DNA of 64,000 bases, taken from Segatella paludivivens DSM 17968 = JCM 13650. GTDB taxonomy: Bacteria; Bacteroidota; Bacteroidia; Bacteroidales; Bacteroidaceae. The translations under genes were made by a program, and so were the position numbers. This document shows positions 42,189-51,651 of the stretch, piece after piece. Position 1 is the stretch's first letter. Each line of letters opens with the position of its first letter. The stretch spans positions 62,001 through 126,000 of the forward strand of contig NZ_KB890671.1 of the NCBI RefSeq assembly GCF_000373185.1, in the 5' to 3' direction. The notes beneath the pieces were generated by a model. That model saw only the letters and a program-made list of their open reading frames with translations. It was not told the DNA's origin and searched no databases.

Positions 42189-45100
42189 ATGCAGCAAGAA
42201 ACAACCAACGGATTGTATAATGCCAGCAACGAACACGATGCGTGTGGTGTTGGTATGATAGTTAATATTCATGGCAACAAGAGTCATGAAATAGTTGACA
42301 GTGCTCTTAAAGTTCTTGAAAACCTACGTCACCGTGGAGCGGAAGGCGCAGATGGAAAGACTGGAGATGGTGCAGGAATATTGCTACAAATTCCTCACGA
42401 GTTTATATTGTTACAAGGTATTCCTGTTCCAGAGAAGGGGAAATATGGAACAGGTTTGGTGTTCTTTCCTAAAGAAAAGAAACGCCAGCAGGAGATTCTC
42501 TCAATAATGATTGAGGAAATTGAGCGCGAGGGTTTGTCTCTGATGCATTTGAGAAATGTTCCTACTAATCCAGAATGCTTGGGTGAGGCTGCTATTTCTA
42601 CGGAGCCTGATATCAAGCAGATTTTCGTAACTGGTGTTACTGATGATAAAGTAGATAGCTTTGAACGTACCTTATATATTATAAGAAAGAAAATTGAAAA
42701 ACGTGTAGCTGATGAAGACTTCTATATATGTTCATTATCTAATAAGAGCATTGTATATAAGGGCATGCTGTCTAGTTTGCAGCTTCGTCAATACTATCCT
42801 GACCTTACAAACAATTACTTCACTAGTGGAATAGCACTTGTACACAGCCGTTTCAGTACCAATACATTCCCAACATGGAGTCTTGCACAGCCATTCAGAA
42901 TGCTTGCGCACAATGGTGAAATAAATACTATCCGCGGAAATCGTGGATGGATGCAGGCACGTGAATCTGTATTGTCTTCAAAACGACTTGGAAGCATAAG
43001 CGATATTTCGCCTATAATCCAGCCAGACATGAGCGACTCTGCCAGTCTTGACAACGTATTTGAATTCTTCGTGATGAGTGGTTTGTCATTGCCTCATGCA
43101 ATGGCTGTAATGGTGCCTGAGAGTTTCAACGACAAGAATCCTATCAGTGAAGACCTGAAGGCTTTCTATGAATATCATTCTATATTGATGGAGCCTTGGG
43201 ACGGTCCTGCAGCATTGCTGTTCAGCGATGGTAGATATGCTGGTGGAATGCTAGACCGTAACGGTTTGCGTCCTGCACGTTACACGATTACGAAGAACGA
43301 CACCATGGTTGTTGCCAGTGAAGTTGGAGTTATGGACTTTGATCCTAGCGAGATTGCCGAAAAGGGACGTCTGCAACCAGGTAAGATATTGCTTATCGAT
43401 ACTCTCGATGGTAAAATATATTATGATGGTGAGATCAAGGAACGCCTTGCAGCGCAGCATCCTTATCGTCAATGGTTGAACACTAACCGTATTGAACTTG
43501 AAAAGATACATAGTGGAAGAAAGATTTCTAATAAAATAGATGATCTTAAAATAAAGGAAATTGAATTCGGATTTGGTGAGGAAGACATCAACGATACAAT
43601 TATCCCAATGGCAACAAGTGGACAGGAACCTACTGCATCAATGGGTAATGATACTCCATTGGCAGTATTATCAGATAAGCCACAGTTGTTCTTTAATTAT
43701 TTCCGTCAGCAGTTCGCTCAGGTAACCAACCCTGCAATAGATTCTATTCGTGAGAATCTTGTGATGAGCCTTACTGAATATATTGGTAGAGTAGGCACAG
43801 GAATACTTAATCCTGACGAGACAAACTGCAAGATGGTGAGACTTTCTCATCCAATCTTGACAAATACACAGTTGGATATACTTTGTAACATCAGATACAA
43901 GGGCTTCAATACAATAAAACTTCCAATAACTTTTGATGGATCAAAGGGTGGAGACGGATTGCATGAAGCACTTGATGAATTGTGCAGCCGTGCTGAAAAG
44001 AGTGTTGACGATGGTTACAACTACATCATACTCACCGATCGTGATTCAGATGATAATAATGTAGCAATGCCTTCATTGCTTGCTGTGAGTGCAGTACATC
44101 ATTATCTTATAAGTGTTGGAAAGCGTGTGCAGACAGCCCTTATTGTTGAGAGCGGTGATATCCGCGAGGTAATGCATGCTGCATTGCTTCTTGGCTATGG
44201 AGCTTCTGCGCTGTGCCCTTATATGACTTACGCAATACTTGATGACATTGTAAAGAATGGAAAGATACAGGAAAATTATGGTACTGCTGAAGCAAACTAT
44301 ATAAAGGCTGTAAAGAAAGGTCTATTCAAGATAATGGCGAAGATGGGAATAAGTACAATTCGTAGTTATCGTGGCGCAAAGATTTTTGAGAGCATTGGAC
44401 TTTCAGAGAGCCTGCTCAATACATATTTCGGAACAGAGACAAGTACAATTGGAGGTATAGGACTTGAAACTATAGCAAAAGATGCAATCGCAATGCACAA
44501 TGACAGTATTGAGGCTCGCGAGAAAAAAACAGAAACTCCTCTTCCTACTCTTGGACAGTTCCATTGGCGCAAAGACGGAATACAGCATGCATGGAATCCT
44601 GAGACTATTGCCACTTTGCAGTTGGCTACAAGAACAGGAAACTATGATACATTCAAAAAATATACAGCTTTTGCCGATAAGAAGGAAAAACCTATTTTCA
44701 TACGCGATTTCTTTGATTTCAAGCGTCGTCCTATTCCAATAGAGAAAGTTGAACCTGTTGAGAAGATTGTAAAGCATTTCGTAACAGGAGCAATGAGTTT
44801 CGGAGCTTTGTCTAAAGAGGCTCATGAGGCACTTGCATTGGCAATGAATAAGCTCGGTGCGCGAAGCAATACCGGAGAAGGTGGTGAAGACGAAGATCGT
44901 TTCCACTCTACATTTGATGGAATAAGCCTTAATAGTAAGACTAAGCAGGTTGCCAGCGGACGTTTCGGTGTAACAACAGAATATCTTACGAATGCAGAGG
45001 AAATACAGATAAAGGTTGCACAGGGTGCTAAACCAGGTGAAGGTGGTCAGCTTCCAGGCTTTAAGGTAGATGAAATTATAGCAAAGACTCGCCATTCTAT

Positions 45101-46694
45101 TCCTGGTATTAGTCTAATATCTCCTCCTCCTCATCACGATATTTATAGTATTGAGGATTTAAAACAACTTATCTTCGACTTGAAGAATGTTAATCCACAT
45201 GCAGCAATAAGTGTTAAGTTAGTTGCAGAGAGCGGAGTTGGAACTATTGCAGCTGGAGTTGTTAAAGCAAAAGCTGATTTGGTTGTAATCTCTGGTGCTG
45301 AAGGTGGAACAGGTGCAAGTCCTGCATCAAGTATGCGCTTTGCTGGAATATCTCCAGAAATAGGACTTTCAGAAACTCAGCAGACTCTTGTAAAGAATGG
45401 TTTGCGTTCACTTGTACGTTTGCAGGTAGACGGTCAGTTAAAAACTGGTAGAGATGTTATCATGATGGCTCTTCTCGGTGCAGAGGAATTCAGCTTCGGA
45501 ACATCAGTCCTTATCACTCTTGGTTGCGTGATGATGCGTAAGTGTAATAAGAATACTTGTCCAATGGGTGTTGCAACTCAGGATCCAAAACTTCGTGCAC
45601 ACTTCCGTGGAAGTTATAAGTATGTAGTAAACTACTTCACATTCTTAGCTCAGGAAATAAGAGAATATCTTGCAGAAATGGGCTACACAAGTCTTAATGA
45701 TATTGTTGGTCATACAGAACTTCTCGTGCCTCTTGCTACAGACGATCCAAAGTTGTCTACTCTAGATTTCACACGCTTATTGCATAAGGAAACTGGTGAT
45801 AGCAGCATGTATTGCACAAAGAGTCAGGAGCATGATCTTGAAGGAATACTTGACAAGCAAATTATAAGTGGTTCTAAGAAAGCTATTGAAACTAACGGTG
45901 AGGTAGACCTAGACTTCGCAATAAAGAATACAGACCGTGCTGTTGGTACAATGCTCAGCGGATACATCGAAAAATATAAGTCAGACCTACGTGAGAAAGG
46001 TAACAACAAGGTTGTAGAACCATCTATCAACGTCAAGTTTAAAGGTGCAGCCGGCCAGAGTTTTGGAGCATTCCTTGTCAATGGAGTTGATTTCAAACTA
46101 GAGGGTGAAACCAATGACTACTTTGCTAAGGGTTTGAGTGGAGGTCGTATTTCAATCCTTCCTCCTATTCGTTCAAACTTCAATGCAGAGGACAATATCA
46201 TCGCTGGTAATACTGGACTTTATGGCGCAACAAGTGGTGAACTTTACATCAACGGTAAGGTGGGTGAACGCTTCGGAGTTAGAAACTCTGGTGCGATATC
46301 TGTAATCGAAGGTGCTGGTGATCACTGCTGTGAATATATGACAGGTGGACGTATTGTAGTGCTTGGTGAAACAGGTCGCAACTTCGCAGCCGGAATGAGT
46401 GGTGGTGTCGCTTATGTTTGGGATAAAAATCACAACTTCGATTACTTCTGTAATATGGATATGGTTGAGATTAATCTTGTTGAGGAAAGCAGTTACCGGA
46501 AGGAACTTCACGAACTTATACGTCAGCATTATCTCTATACAGGATCTAAGTTGGCAAGAACGATGCTTGATGACTGGAGCAAATACGTAGAAGACTTTAT
46601 TCAGGTTGTTCCTATTGAATACAAGCGAGTTTTGCAGGAAGAGCAAGTTAAGAAACTTCAACAGAAAATTGCAGATATGCAAAGAGACTATTAA
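42189..46694 (+). CDS. gltB: Glutamate synthase (NADPH) large subunit
   Basis: 1501 residues, full length. An 18-residue propeptide precedes the N-terminal glutaminase nucleophile Cys19 (EHDACGVGM). The glutaminase domain extends to about residue 420, a central domain follows, and then the FMN synthase barrel with CVMMRKCNKNTCPMGVATQ holding the 3Fe-4S ligands Cys1113, Cys1119 and Cys1124. The C-terminal GXGXG helix domain (SGGRISILPP, AGNTGLYGATSG) ends it. It converts glutamine plus 2-oxoglutarate to two glutamates. gltD follows 26 bp later. Confidence 0.97.
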   Translation: MQQETTNGLYNASNEHDACGVGMIVNIHGNKSHEIVDSALKVLENLRHRGAEGADGKTGDGAGILLQIPHEFILLQGIPVPEKGKYGTGLVFFPKEKKRQQEILSIMIEEIEREGLSLMHLRNVPTNPECLGEAAISTEPDIKQIFVTGVTDDKVDSFERTLYIIRKKIEKRVADEDFYICSLSNKSIVYKGMLSSLQLRQYYPDLTNNYFTSGIALVHSRFSTNTFPTWSLAQPFRMLAHNGEINTIRGNRGWMQARESVLSSKRLGSISDISPIIQPDMSDSASLDNVFEFFVMSGLSLPHAMAVMVPESFNDKNPISEDLKAFYEYHSILMEPWDGPAALLFSDGRYAGGMLDRNGLRPARYTITKNDTMVVASEVGVMDFDPSEIAEKGRLQPGKILLIDTLDGKIYYDGEIKERLAAQHPYRQWLNTNRIELEKIHSGRKISNKIDDLKIKEIEFGFGEEDINDTIIPMATSGQEPTASMGNDTPLAVLSDKPQLFFNYFRQQFAQVTNPAIDSIRENLVMSLTEYIGRVGTGILNPDETNCKMVRLSHPILTNTQLDILCNIRYKGFNTIKLPITFDGSKGGDGLHEALDELCSRAEKSVDDGYNYIILTDRDSDDNNVAMPSLLAVSAVHHYLISVGKRVQTALIVESGDIREVMHAALLLGYGASALCPYMTYAILDDIVKNGKIQENYGTAEANYIKAVKKGLFKIMAKMGISTIRSYRGAKIFESIGLSESLLNTYFGTETSTIGGIGLETIAKDAIAMHNDSIEAREKKTETPLPTLGQFHWRKDGIQHAWNPETIATLQLATRTGNYDTFKKYTAFADKKEKPIFIRDFFDFKRRPIPIEKVEPVEKIVKHFVTGAMSFGALSKEAHEALALAMNKLGARSNTGEGGEDEDRFHSTFDGISLNSKTKQVASGRFGVTTEYLTNAEEIQIKVAQGAKPGEGGQLPGFKVDEIIAKTRHSIPGISLISPPPHHDIYSIEDLKQLIFDLKNVNPHAAISVKLVAESGVGTIAAGVVKAKADLVVISGAEGGTGASPASSMRFAGISPEIGLSETQQTLVKNGLRSLVRLQVDGQLKTGRDVIMMALLGAEEFSFGTSVLITLGCVMMRKCNKNTCPMGVATQDPKLRAHFRGSYKYVVNYFTFLAQEIREYLAEMGYTSLNDIVGHTELLVPLATDDPKLSTLDFTRLLHKETGDSSMYCTKSQEHDLEGILDKQIISGSKKAIETNGEVDLDFAIKNTDRAVGTMLSGYIEKYKSDLREKGNNKVVEPSINVKFKGAAGQSFGAFLVNGVDFKLEGETNDYFAKGLSGGRISILPPIRSNFNAEDNIIAGNTGLYGATSGELYINGKVGERFGVRNSGAISVIEGAGDHCCEYMTGGRIVVLGETGRNFAAGMSGGVAYVWDKNHNFDYFCNMDMVEINLVEESSYRKELHELIRQHYLYTGSKLARTMLDDWSKYVEDFIQVVPIEYKRVLQEEQVKKLQQKIADMQRDY

Positions 46695-46720
46695 TGGTAA
46701 GAAAGTAAGAATATTAAGAT

Positions 46721-48064
46721 ATGGGAAATCCAAAAGCATTTCTATCCGTGCCACGTAAAGAGGCAGGATATAGACCAGTCCACGATAGAATCCACGACTT
46801 TGGTGAAGTGGAACAAACACTTAACAGTAACGACCGCCGTACACAAGCTTCACGCTGTATGGACTGCGGTGTCCCATTCTGTCATTGGGCTTGTCCATTA
46901 GGTAACAAACCACCAGAGTGGAATGATGCCTTGTTCAAAGGCGATTGGCAGCTTGCATACGAATTGCTGACCACAGATAATGACTTTCCAGAGTTTACAG
47001 GACGTATTTGTCCTGCATTGTGCGAGAAAGCCTGCGTGTTGAATCTTATGGACCACAATCCTACGACAAACCGCGAAGATGAGTGTGCAATTATTGAGCA
47101 TGCGTTTTCTGAAGACTACGTACAGCCACGCATCCCAAGTCGCAACGGAAAGACTGTGGCTGTGATTGGTGGAGGTCCTGCAGGACTTGCTGCTTCAACA
47201 CGACTGAATCAGCTTGGTTACAAGGTAACAGTTTTTGAAGCTTGTGAGAGTGCTGGTGGATTGCTTAGATATGGTATCCCTAACTTTAAGCTGAACAAGG
47301 CTATCATAGATCGTAGAATTGCTCTTCTTGAAGCTGAAGGTATAGAATTTAAGTACAATCAGAATATAGATTCAACGAAATTGCCTAAGGGTTATGATGC
47401 TTATGTAGTTGCCACAGGTACCCCAACGGCTCGTGATCTAAGTATTCCTGGACGTGAACTCAATGGGGTTTACTTAGCCCTTGAAATGCTTTCACAACAA
47501 AACAGAGTCCTTGCAGGAATGCAGTTCAAAAACAATGAACTTGTAAATGCTAAGGGTAAAGATGTTCTTGTGATTGGTGGTGGTGATACAGGTAGTGACT
47601 GTATTGGAACAGCTAACAGACAAGGTGCTAAGAGTGTGACACAGATAGAGATTATGCCTAAGCCTCCTGTTGGACCTGAAGATCCAAATAGTCCATGGCC
47701 TAATTGGCCTCGCACAATGAAGACTACATCAAGTCATGAGGAAGGATGCACACGTCGTTGGAATATCAACTCATTGGAATTTCTAGGTAAAGATGGAAAA
47801 CTTACTGGAGTAAAAGTACAGGAAATAACATGGGAGCCTAACCCAGAAGGAGGACGCCCAATAATGAAGCCTGTTGGAAAACCAGAAGTAATAAAAGCTG
47901 ACATGGTATTGTTGGCAATGGGATTCCTAAAGCCACAACATCCGCAGTTCCAAGATAATGTTTTTGTTGTTGGAGATGCTGCTAATGGTGCAAGCCTTGT
48001 TGTAAGAGCTCTTGCCAGTGGTAGGGATATTGCAGAAGAAATAGACCGCAAGTTGTCACACTAA
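46721..48064 (+). CDS. gltD: Glutamate synthase small subunit
   Basis: 447 residues. N-terminal iron-sulfur cysteines RCMDCGVPFCHWACPLGN and GRICPALCEKACVLN, then the FAD motif VAVIGGGPAGLAAS and the NADPH motif VLVIGGGDTGSDCIG. It passes electrons from NADPH to the large subunit. Paired with gltB. Another half of the GS-GOGAT cycle, GSIII, lies at 61185. Confidence 0.97.
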   Translation: MGNPKAFLSVPRKEAGYRPVHDRIHDFGEVEQTLNSNDRRTQASRCMDCGVPFCHWACPLGNKPPEWNDALFKGDWQLAYELLTTDNDFPEFTGRICPALCEKACVLNLMDHNPTTNREDECAIIEHAFSEDYVQPRIPSRNGKTVAVIGGGPAGLAASTRLNQLGYKVTVFEACESAGGLLRYGIPNFKLNKAIIDRRIALLEAEGIEFKYNQNIDSTKLPKGYDAYVVATGTPTARDLSIPGRELNGVYLALEMLSQQNRVLAGMQFKNNELVNAKGKDVLVIGGGDTGSDCIGTANRQGAKSVTQIEIMPKPPVGPEDPNSPWPNWPRTMKTTSSHEEGCTRRWNINSLEFLGKDGKLTGVKVQEITWEPNPEGGRPIMKPVGKPEVIKADMVLLAMGFLKPQHPQFQDNVFVVGDAANGASLVVRALASGRDIAEEIDRKLSH

Positions 48065-48102
48065 TGTAACATTTGTTTAAAACGGTTGTAATATATTGCT
48101 TT

Positions 48103-48110
48103 TACCTTTG
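48103..48110 (+). promoter_or_regulatory. -7 box of the phosphate transporter gene
   Basis: TACCTTTG, 29 bp before the GTG start; no clear -33 partner. It lies 38 bp after the gltD stop, so the transporter is probably transcribed on its own. Confidence 0.5.
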
Positions 48111-48139
48111 TACCAAATTAAATTTAATTTGTTGCAAAG

Positions 48140-50392
48140 GTGGAAACAATATATTTTTGTATAGTAGTATTTCTACTATGTCTGGCAGTATTTGACCTCT
48201 TCGTTGGAGTAAGTAATGACGCAGTAAACTTCCTTCAGTCAGCAATAGGTTCGAAAGTTGCTAAATTCAGAACTGTACTTATCATTGCATCGCTTGGCGT
48301 TGTGGTAGGAGCCATTATGTCTTCGGGAATGATGGACGTTGCTCGCCATGGAATTATTATGCCGAGTCAATATTCATTCGAGGAAGTAATGACGATATTC
48401 CTTGCCGTAATGGTTACCGATGTCATCATACTTGATGTTTTCAATACACTAGGAATGCCTACATCCACTACGGTTTCACTAGTGTTTGAACTTCTTGGAG
48501 GAACATTTGTAATCGCCACGATAAAGATGATTACTGATGGGAATCTAGACTATGGAATGCTTCTCAATACAGACAAAGCGCTGAGTGTGATAGTCGCAAT
48601 TTTTGTATCTGTTGCAATCGCATTTATCTTTGGTGTGATCATAATGTGGCTATCAAGACTAATATTTACATTCAACTACAAACACGGTTCGCAATTCTTA
48701 ACTGTAATATTTGGTGGAATAGCTTTTACTACTCTTTCATATTTTATATTTCTGAAAGGACTTGGAAAAAGTCCTTATATTAGTTCTACCATAAGTAATT
48801 ATATCAGTGCTCATACGGAAATTCTGATAGTATATACATTCTTTATTTCAACAGCTATTATGCAGATAATGCATTGGTTAGGAGGTAATATATTTAAGTT
48901 TGTTGTGCTAATGGGTACGTTTGCCCTTGCTATGGCTTTTGCAGGAAACGACCTTGTAAATTTTATAGGTGTACCTCTTGCTGGACTTGATTCGTTCAAT
49001 GATTTCATAGCAAATGCCAATGGAGCGTCGCCAGCTTCTTTCCACATGAACTCGCTTATGGCTAGTGCACATACACCTCCACTATATTTGCTTGTTGCAG
49101 GAGTGATAATGATTATAGCAATGGCTAAGTCAAAGAAGGCGCATAACGTGATAAAGACTTCTGTAGATTTGAGTCGTCAGGACGAGGGAGATGAAATGTT
49201 TGGAAGTTCCAAGACAGCGAGGGCAATAGTTAGATACACACAAAACTCAAATAATTTTATAACAAAGGCATTACCAACATGTGTTACTCGTTGGATAGGC
49301 AGTCGTTTCAATAAGCGAGATTTGATTCTTGAGAATGAGAATGCAGCTTTTGATATCGTGAGGGCTGCTGTTAATCTTGTTCTTGCTTCAATGCTGATTA
49401 CAATAGGAACAAATTATAAGTTGCCGCTTTCAACTACCTATGTTACATTTATGGTAGCAATGGGTTCAAGTCTTGCCGATAGGGCTTGGAGCAGAGAAAG
49501 TGCTGTATTCAGAGTAACTGGTGTTATAAGTGTGATTGGTGGGTGGTTTATCACCGCAGGATTGGCATTTATTGCATGTGCCTTAGTGTGTCTGTTGATG
49601 TATTATGGTGGAATAATTGCCAAGGTCGTTTTTATGGCAGCAGTTGTCGTAACTCTTATTCGTTCCAATCGCAATTTTTCACGTAAGTCAAAGGAGACTG
49701 AAAATGAGGATAATGCCTTCCGCCTAATGATGCGTTCAAATGATCCGGAAATAGTATGGGATTTACTTCGCAACCATGTTAGTCGTACTCAGAGCTATGT
49801 AAACAGATTTGCATTAAGCCAATACAATAAAATTGTTGAGGGACTCGCTGAAGAGAATGTGCGTGAGTTAAGTAAATGTACTAAACAGCTGAAAACAGAA
49901 CTGCAAACATTAAAGAAATATAGGCGACAGGAAATGCTTGCATTAAAGAAATTACCCTTTGATATAGCAATAGAGCGCAACACGTGGTTTCATCTTGGAG
50001 CTAATTCTGACCAACAGATTATATACAGCCTTCGTCGTATGCTTGAACCAATAAAGGAACACGTAGACAATAACTTCAATCCACTTCCTGCAGGATACAT
50101 TACTGAATATAGTAAGATAAACCATAAGGTAAATGACTTGATGAAACAATCAGAAGCACAGATATCTACAGGCAGATATGATAACTACCGTGATATTCTT
50201 TCTGAGGCTGATACATTGAAAAATCAGTTATCGGCGCTTCGCAAAATTCATATAGACAGAATACAATGTAGCGAAGACGACAGTGAAATGCAAATAAATA
50301 TGGTCTATCTTAATTTACTTCAGGAAACTCAAGAATTCATGAGTGCAATGAGGCATCAACTTAGAGCGGCTAAAAAGTTTATTGACAATTAG
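48140..50392 (+). CDS. PiT-family inorganic phosphate transporter with C-terminal PhoU-like domain
   Basis: 750 residues starting at GTG. Two PiT signature repeats are visible: FVGVSNDAVNFLQSAIGS near residue 22 and AGNDLVNFIGVPLAG near 273, with LGMPTSTTVSLVFELLGG and LPLSTTYVTFMVAMGSS. Membrane helices run to about residue 510; the remaining 240 residues are soluble, helical and charged (LLRNHVSRTQSYVNRFALSQYNK...), as in PiT proteins fused to a PhoU-like regulator. It imports phosphate with a cation. Confidence 0.92.
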   Translation: METIYFCIVVFLLCLAVFDLFVGVSNDAVNFLQSAIGSKVAKFRTVLIIASLGVVVGAIMSSGMMDVARHGIIMPSQYSFEEVMTIFLAVMVTDVIILDVFNTLGMPTSTTVSLVFELLGGTFVIATIKMITDGNLDYGMLLNTDKALSVIVAIFVSVAIAFIFGVIIMWLSRLIFTFNYKHGSQFLTVIFGGIAFTTLSYFIFLKGLGKSPYISSTISNYISAHTEILIVYTFFISTAIMQIMHWLGGNIFKFVVLMGTFALAMAFAGNDLVNFIGVPLAGLDSFNDFIANANGASPASFHMNSLMASAHTPPLYLLVAGVIMIIAMAKSKKAHNVIKTSVDLSRQDEGDEMFGSSKTARAIVRYTQNSNNFITKALPTCVTRWIGSRFNKRDLILENENAAFDIVRAAVNLVLASMLITIGTNYKLPLSTTYVTFMVAMGSSLADRAWSRESAVFRVTGVISVIGGWFITAGLAFIACALVCLLMYYGGIIAKVVFMAAVVVTLIRSNRNFSRKSKETENEDNAFRLMMRSNDPEIVWDLLRNHVSRTQSYVNRFALSQYNKIVEGLAEENVRELSKCTKQLKTELQTLKKYRRQEMLALKKLPFDIAIERNTWFHLGANSDQQIIYSLRRMLEPIKEHVDNNFNPLPAGYITEYSKINHKVNDLMKQSEAQISTGRYDNYRDILSEADTLKNQLSALRKIHIDRIQCSEDDSEMQINMVYLNLLQETQEFMSAMRHQLRAAKKFIDN

Positions 50393-50436
50393 AACGTTGT
50401 TCGTATTAATAATACATGGTATTCAGTGAAACCAAA

Positions 50437-50479
50437 CACCCGTTTACCAATGTTGAAAAATCACATAGATAAACGGGTG
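50437..50479. terminator. Hairpin between the phosphate transporter and the Cys-rich peptide gene
   Basis: A perfect 10-bp stem CACCCGTTTA (50437-50446) with TAAACGGGTG (50470-50479) and a long 23-nt loop. It lies between two convergent stops, with no strong T run on either side. Confidence 0.5.
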
Positions 50480-50501
50480 ATGATATTTGCTAAGGAGTAA
50501 G

Positions 50502-50774
50502 TTACTCTTTAACCATCTTCTTTACAACAGGTTTGCTGCAAGTTTTGGCTGCATTTTTGCAAGCCTTAGCATCCTTCTTGCAACACTTTTTTGCGTCAGC
50601 TGCATTCTTGCAACAAGCTTTTCCACCTTTGCAGGCTTTATCAGCATCAGCCTTGTTAGCTTTTGCACACTGTTCAACTTTATTGCATTTCTTTTCTGCC
50701 TGCTTAACATTCTGAGCATTAGCGAAACTGATGGCAGCTACCATAAGAACCGCACTTAAAACGATTTTCTTCAT
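50502..50774 (-). CDS. Exported Cys/Lys/Ala-rich small protein
   Basis: 90 residues with a clear signal peptide (MKKIVLSAVLMVAAISFANAQ, cut after residue 20). The mature 70 residues are almost only Lys, Ala, Cys, Asn and Asp, with nine Cys including two CC pairs. I recognise no family with a known function. The composition suggests a disulfide-bonded or metal-binding periplasmic peptide. Other open frames overlap it on both strands, but this one has a signal peptide and a -7 box (TATATTTG, 50818-50811). Confidence 0.7.
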   Translation of the reverse strand: MKKIVLSAVLMVAAISFANAQNVKQAEKKCNKVEQCAKANKADADKACKGGKACCKNAADAKKCCKKDAKACKNAAKTCSKPVVKKMVKE

Positions 50775-50810
50775 AGTTCAATAATTTTAGTTATATAAAA
50801 ATATATATCG

Positions 50811-50818
50811 CAAATATA
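50811..50818 (-). promoter_or_regulatory. -7 box of the Cys-rich protein gene
   Basis: TATATTTG on the minus strand, 37 bp upstream of the ATG at 50774. No -33 partner is clear. Confidence 0.45.
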
Positions 50819-50871
50819 GTGTTATCTTGTCATAAAAAAAAATATTTTATCTGATTATAACATTTTTCACT

Positions 50872-51651
50872 TTATTTTTGTAATATCCCACGAATGACAA
50901 ACCACAAGTGCATGAGTGTTGTAGTGATAAATCCATAATGTCTACACATTATATGATAACGTTCCTTGAGCGATTCCTTATGATTTTTGATGCTCATACC
51001 TCCATCAAGATAGTTCACCACGACTGTATTTACATACCTTAAAGGTAGATTGTGACGTTTTGCATCCTTCATAACTCTAATACACCAGTCTATATCAGCC
51101 GATAACTTGTAGTGTAAGTCATAATTATTGCGCTTTGCAATATCAGTACGTGCATAGAATGCCTGATGACACACTAACATGCCAAACATGAATGACCGCC
51201 AGTTGAGGTGGGATGGGGGAGATAAACGACGATGGCGCAAAAATGTTCCGTTGTCATCCACAATATCTGTATTACCATAAAGTACTCCTGGTAATTCCTC
51301 ACCTTCGCCTACCATATTGGCAATAGTCTCTAATGTGGATGAAGACGGAAATACGTCTCCGGCATTTAAAAACACCAGATAATTCCCTGTTGTTTTATTT
51401 ATTCCCTTGTTCATGGCATCATACAAACCATTATCCGGCTCAGAAGTAAATATTATACGATGTCTTGCATCCTGAATATCATCAGACTTCGCAATATATT
51501 CTTTAATCATCGTCACTGTATTATCATGTGACGCTCCGTCAAGAATTAGGTGTTCCACATTCTGGTATGATTGCATCAAAACACTGTCAAGAGTTCTTTG
51601 AAGAACAGAAGAAGCATCATAGGTACATGTTATAACCGAAAATGTTATCAT
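50872..51651 (-). CDS. Glycosyltransferase family 2
   Basis: 259 residues with GT-A text: FSVITCTYDASSVLQRTLDSVLMQSYQNVEHLILDGASHDNT, then GLYDAMNKGINKTTGNYLVFLNAGDVF, where NAGD replaces the usual DxD. This resembles WcaA-like sugar transferases of polysaccharide synthesis. A C-terminal hydrophobic patch may anchor it to the membrane. Sugar specificity is unknown. It overlaps the upstream GT4 gene by 4 bp. Confidence 0.88.
   Translation of the reverse strand: MITFSVITCTYDASSVLQRTLDSVLMQSYQNVEHLILDGASHDNTVTMIKEYIAKSDDIQDARHRIIFTSEPDNGLYDAMNKGINKTTGNYLVFLNAGDVFPSSSTLETIANMVGEGEELPGVLYGNTDIVDDNGTFLRHRRLSPPSHLNWRSFMFGMLVCHQAFYARTDIAKRNNYDLHYKLSADIDWCIRVMKDAKRHNLPLRYVNTVVVNYLDGGMSIKNHKESLKERYHIMCRHYGFITTTLMHLWFVIRGILQK

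Noticed and set aside
44403..45095. 230-codon minus-strand open frame inside gltB
   Set aside because: Shadow of the gltB coding sequence; the composition is not protein-like for this genome and it has no start signals.
46173..46820. 215-codon minus-strand open frame across the gltB-gltD junction
   Set aside because: It is antisense to two well-identified genes and shows no domain.
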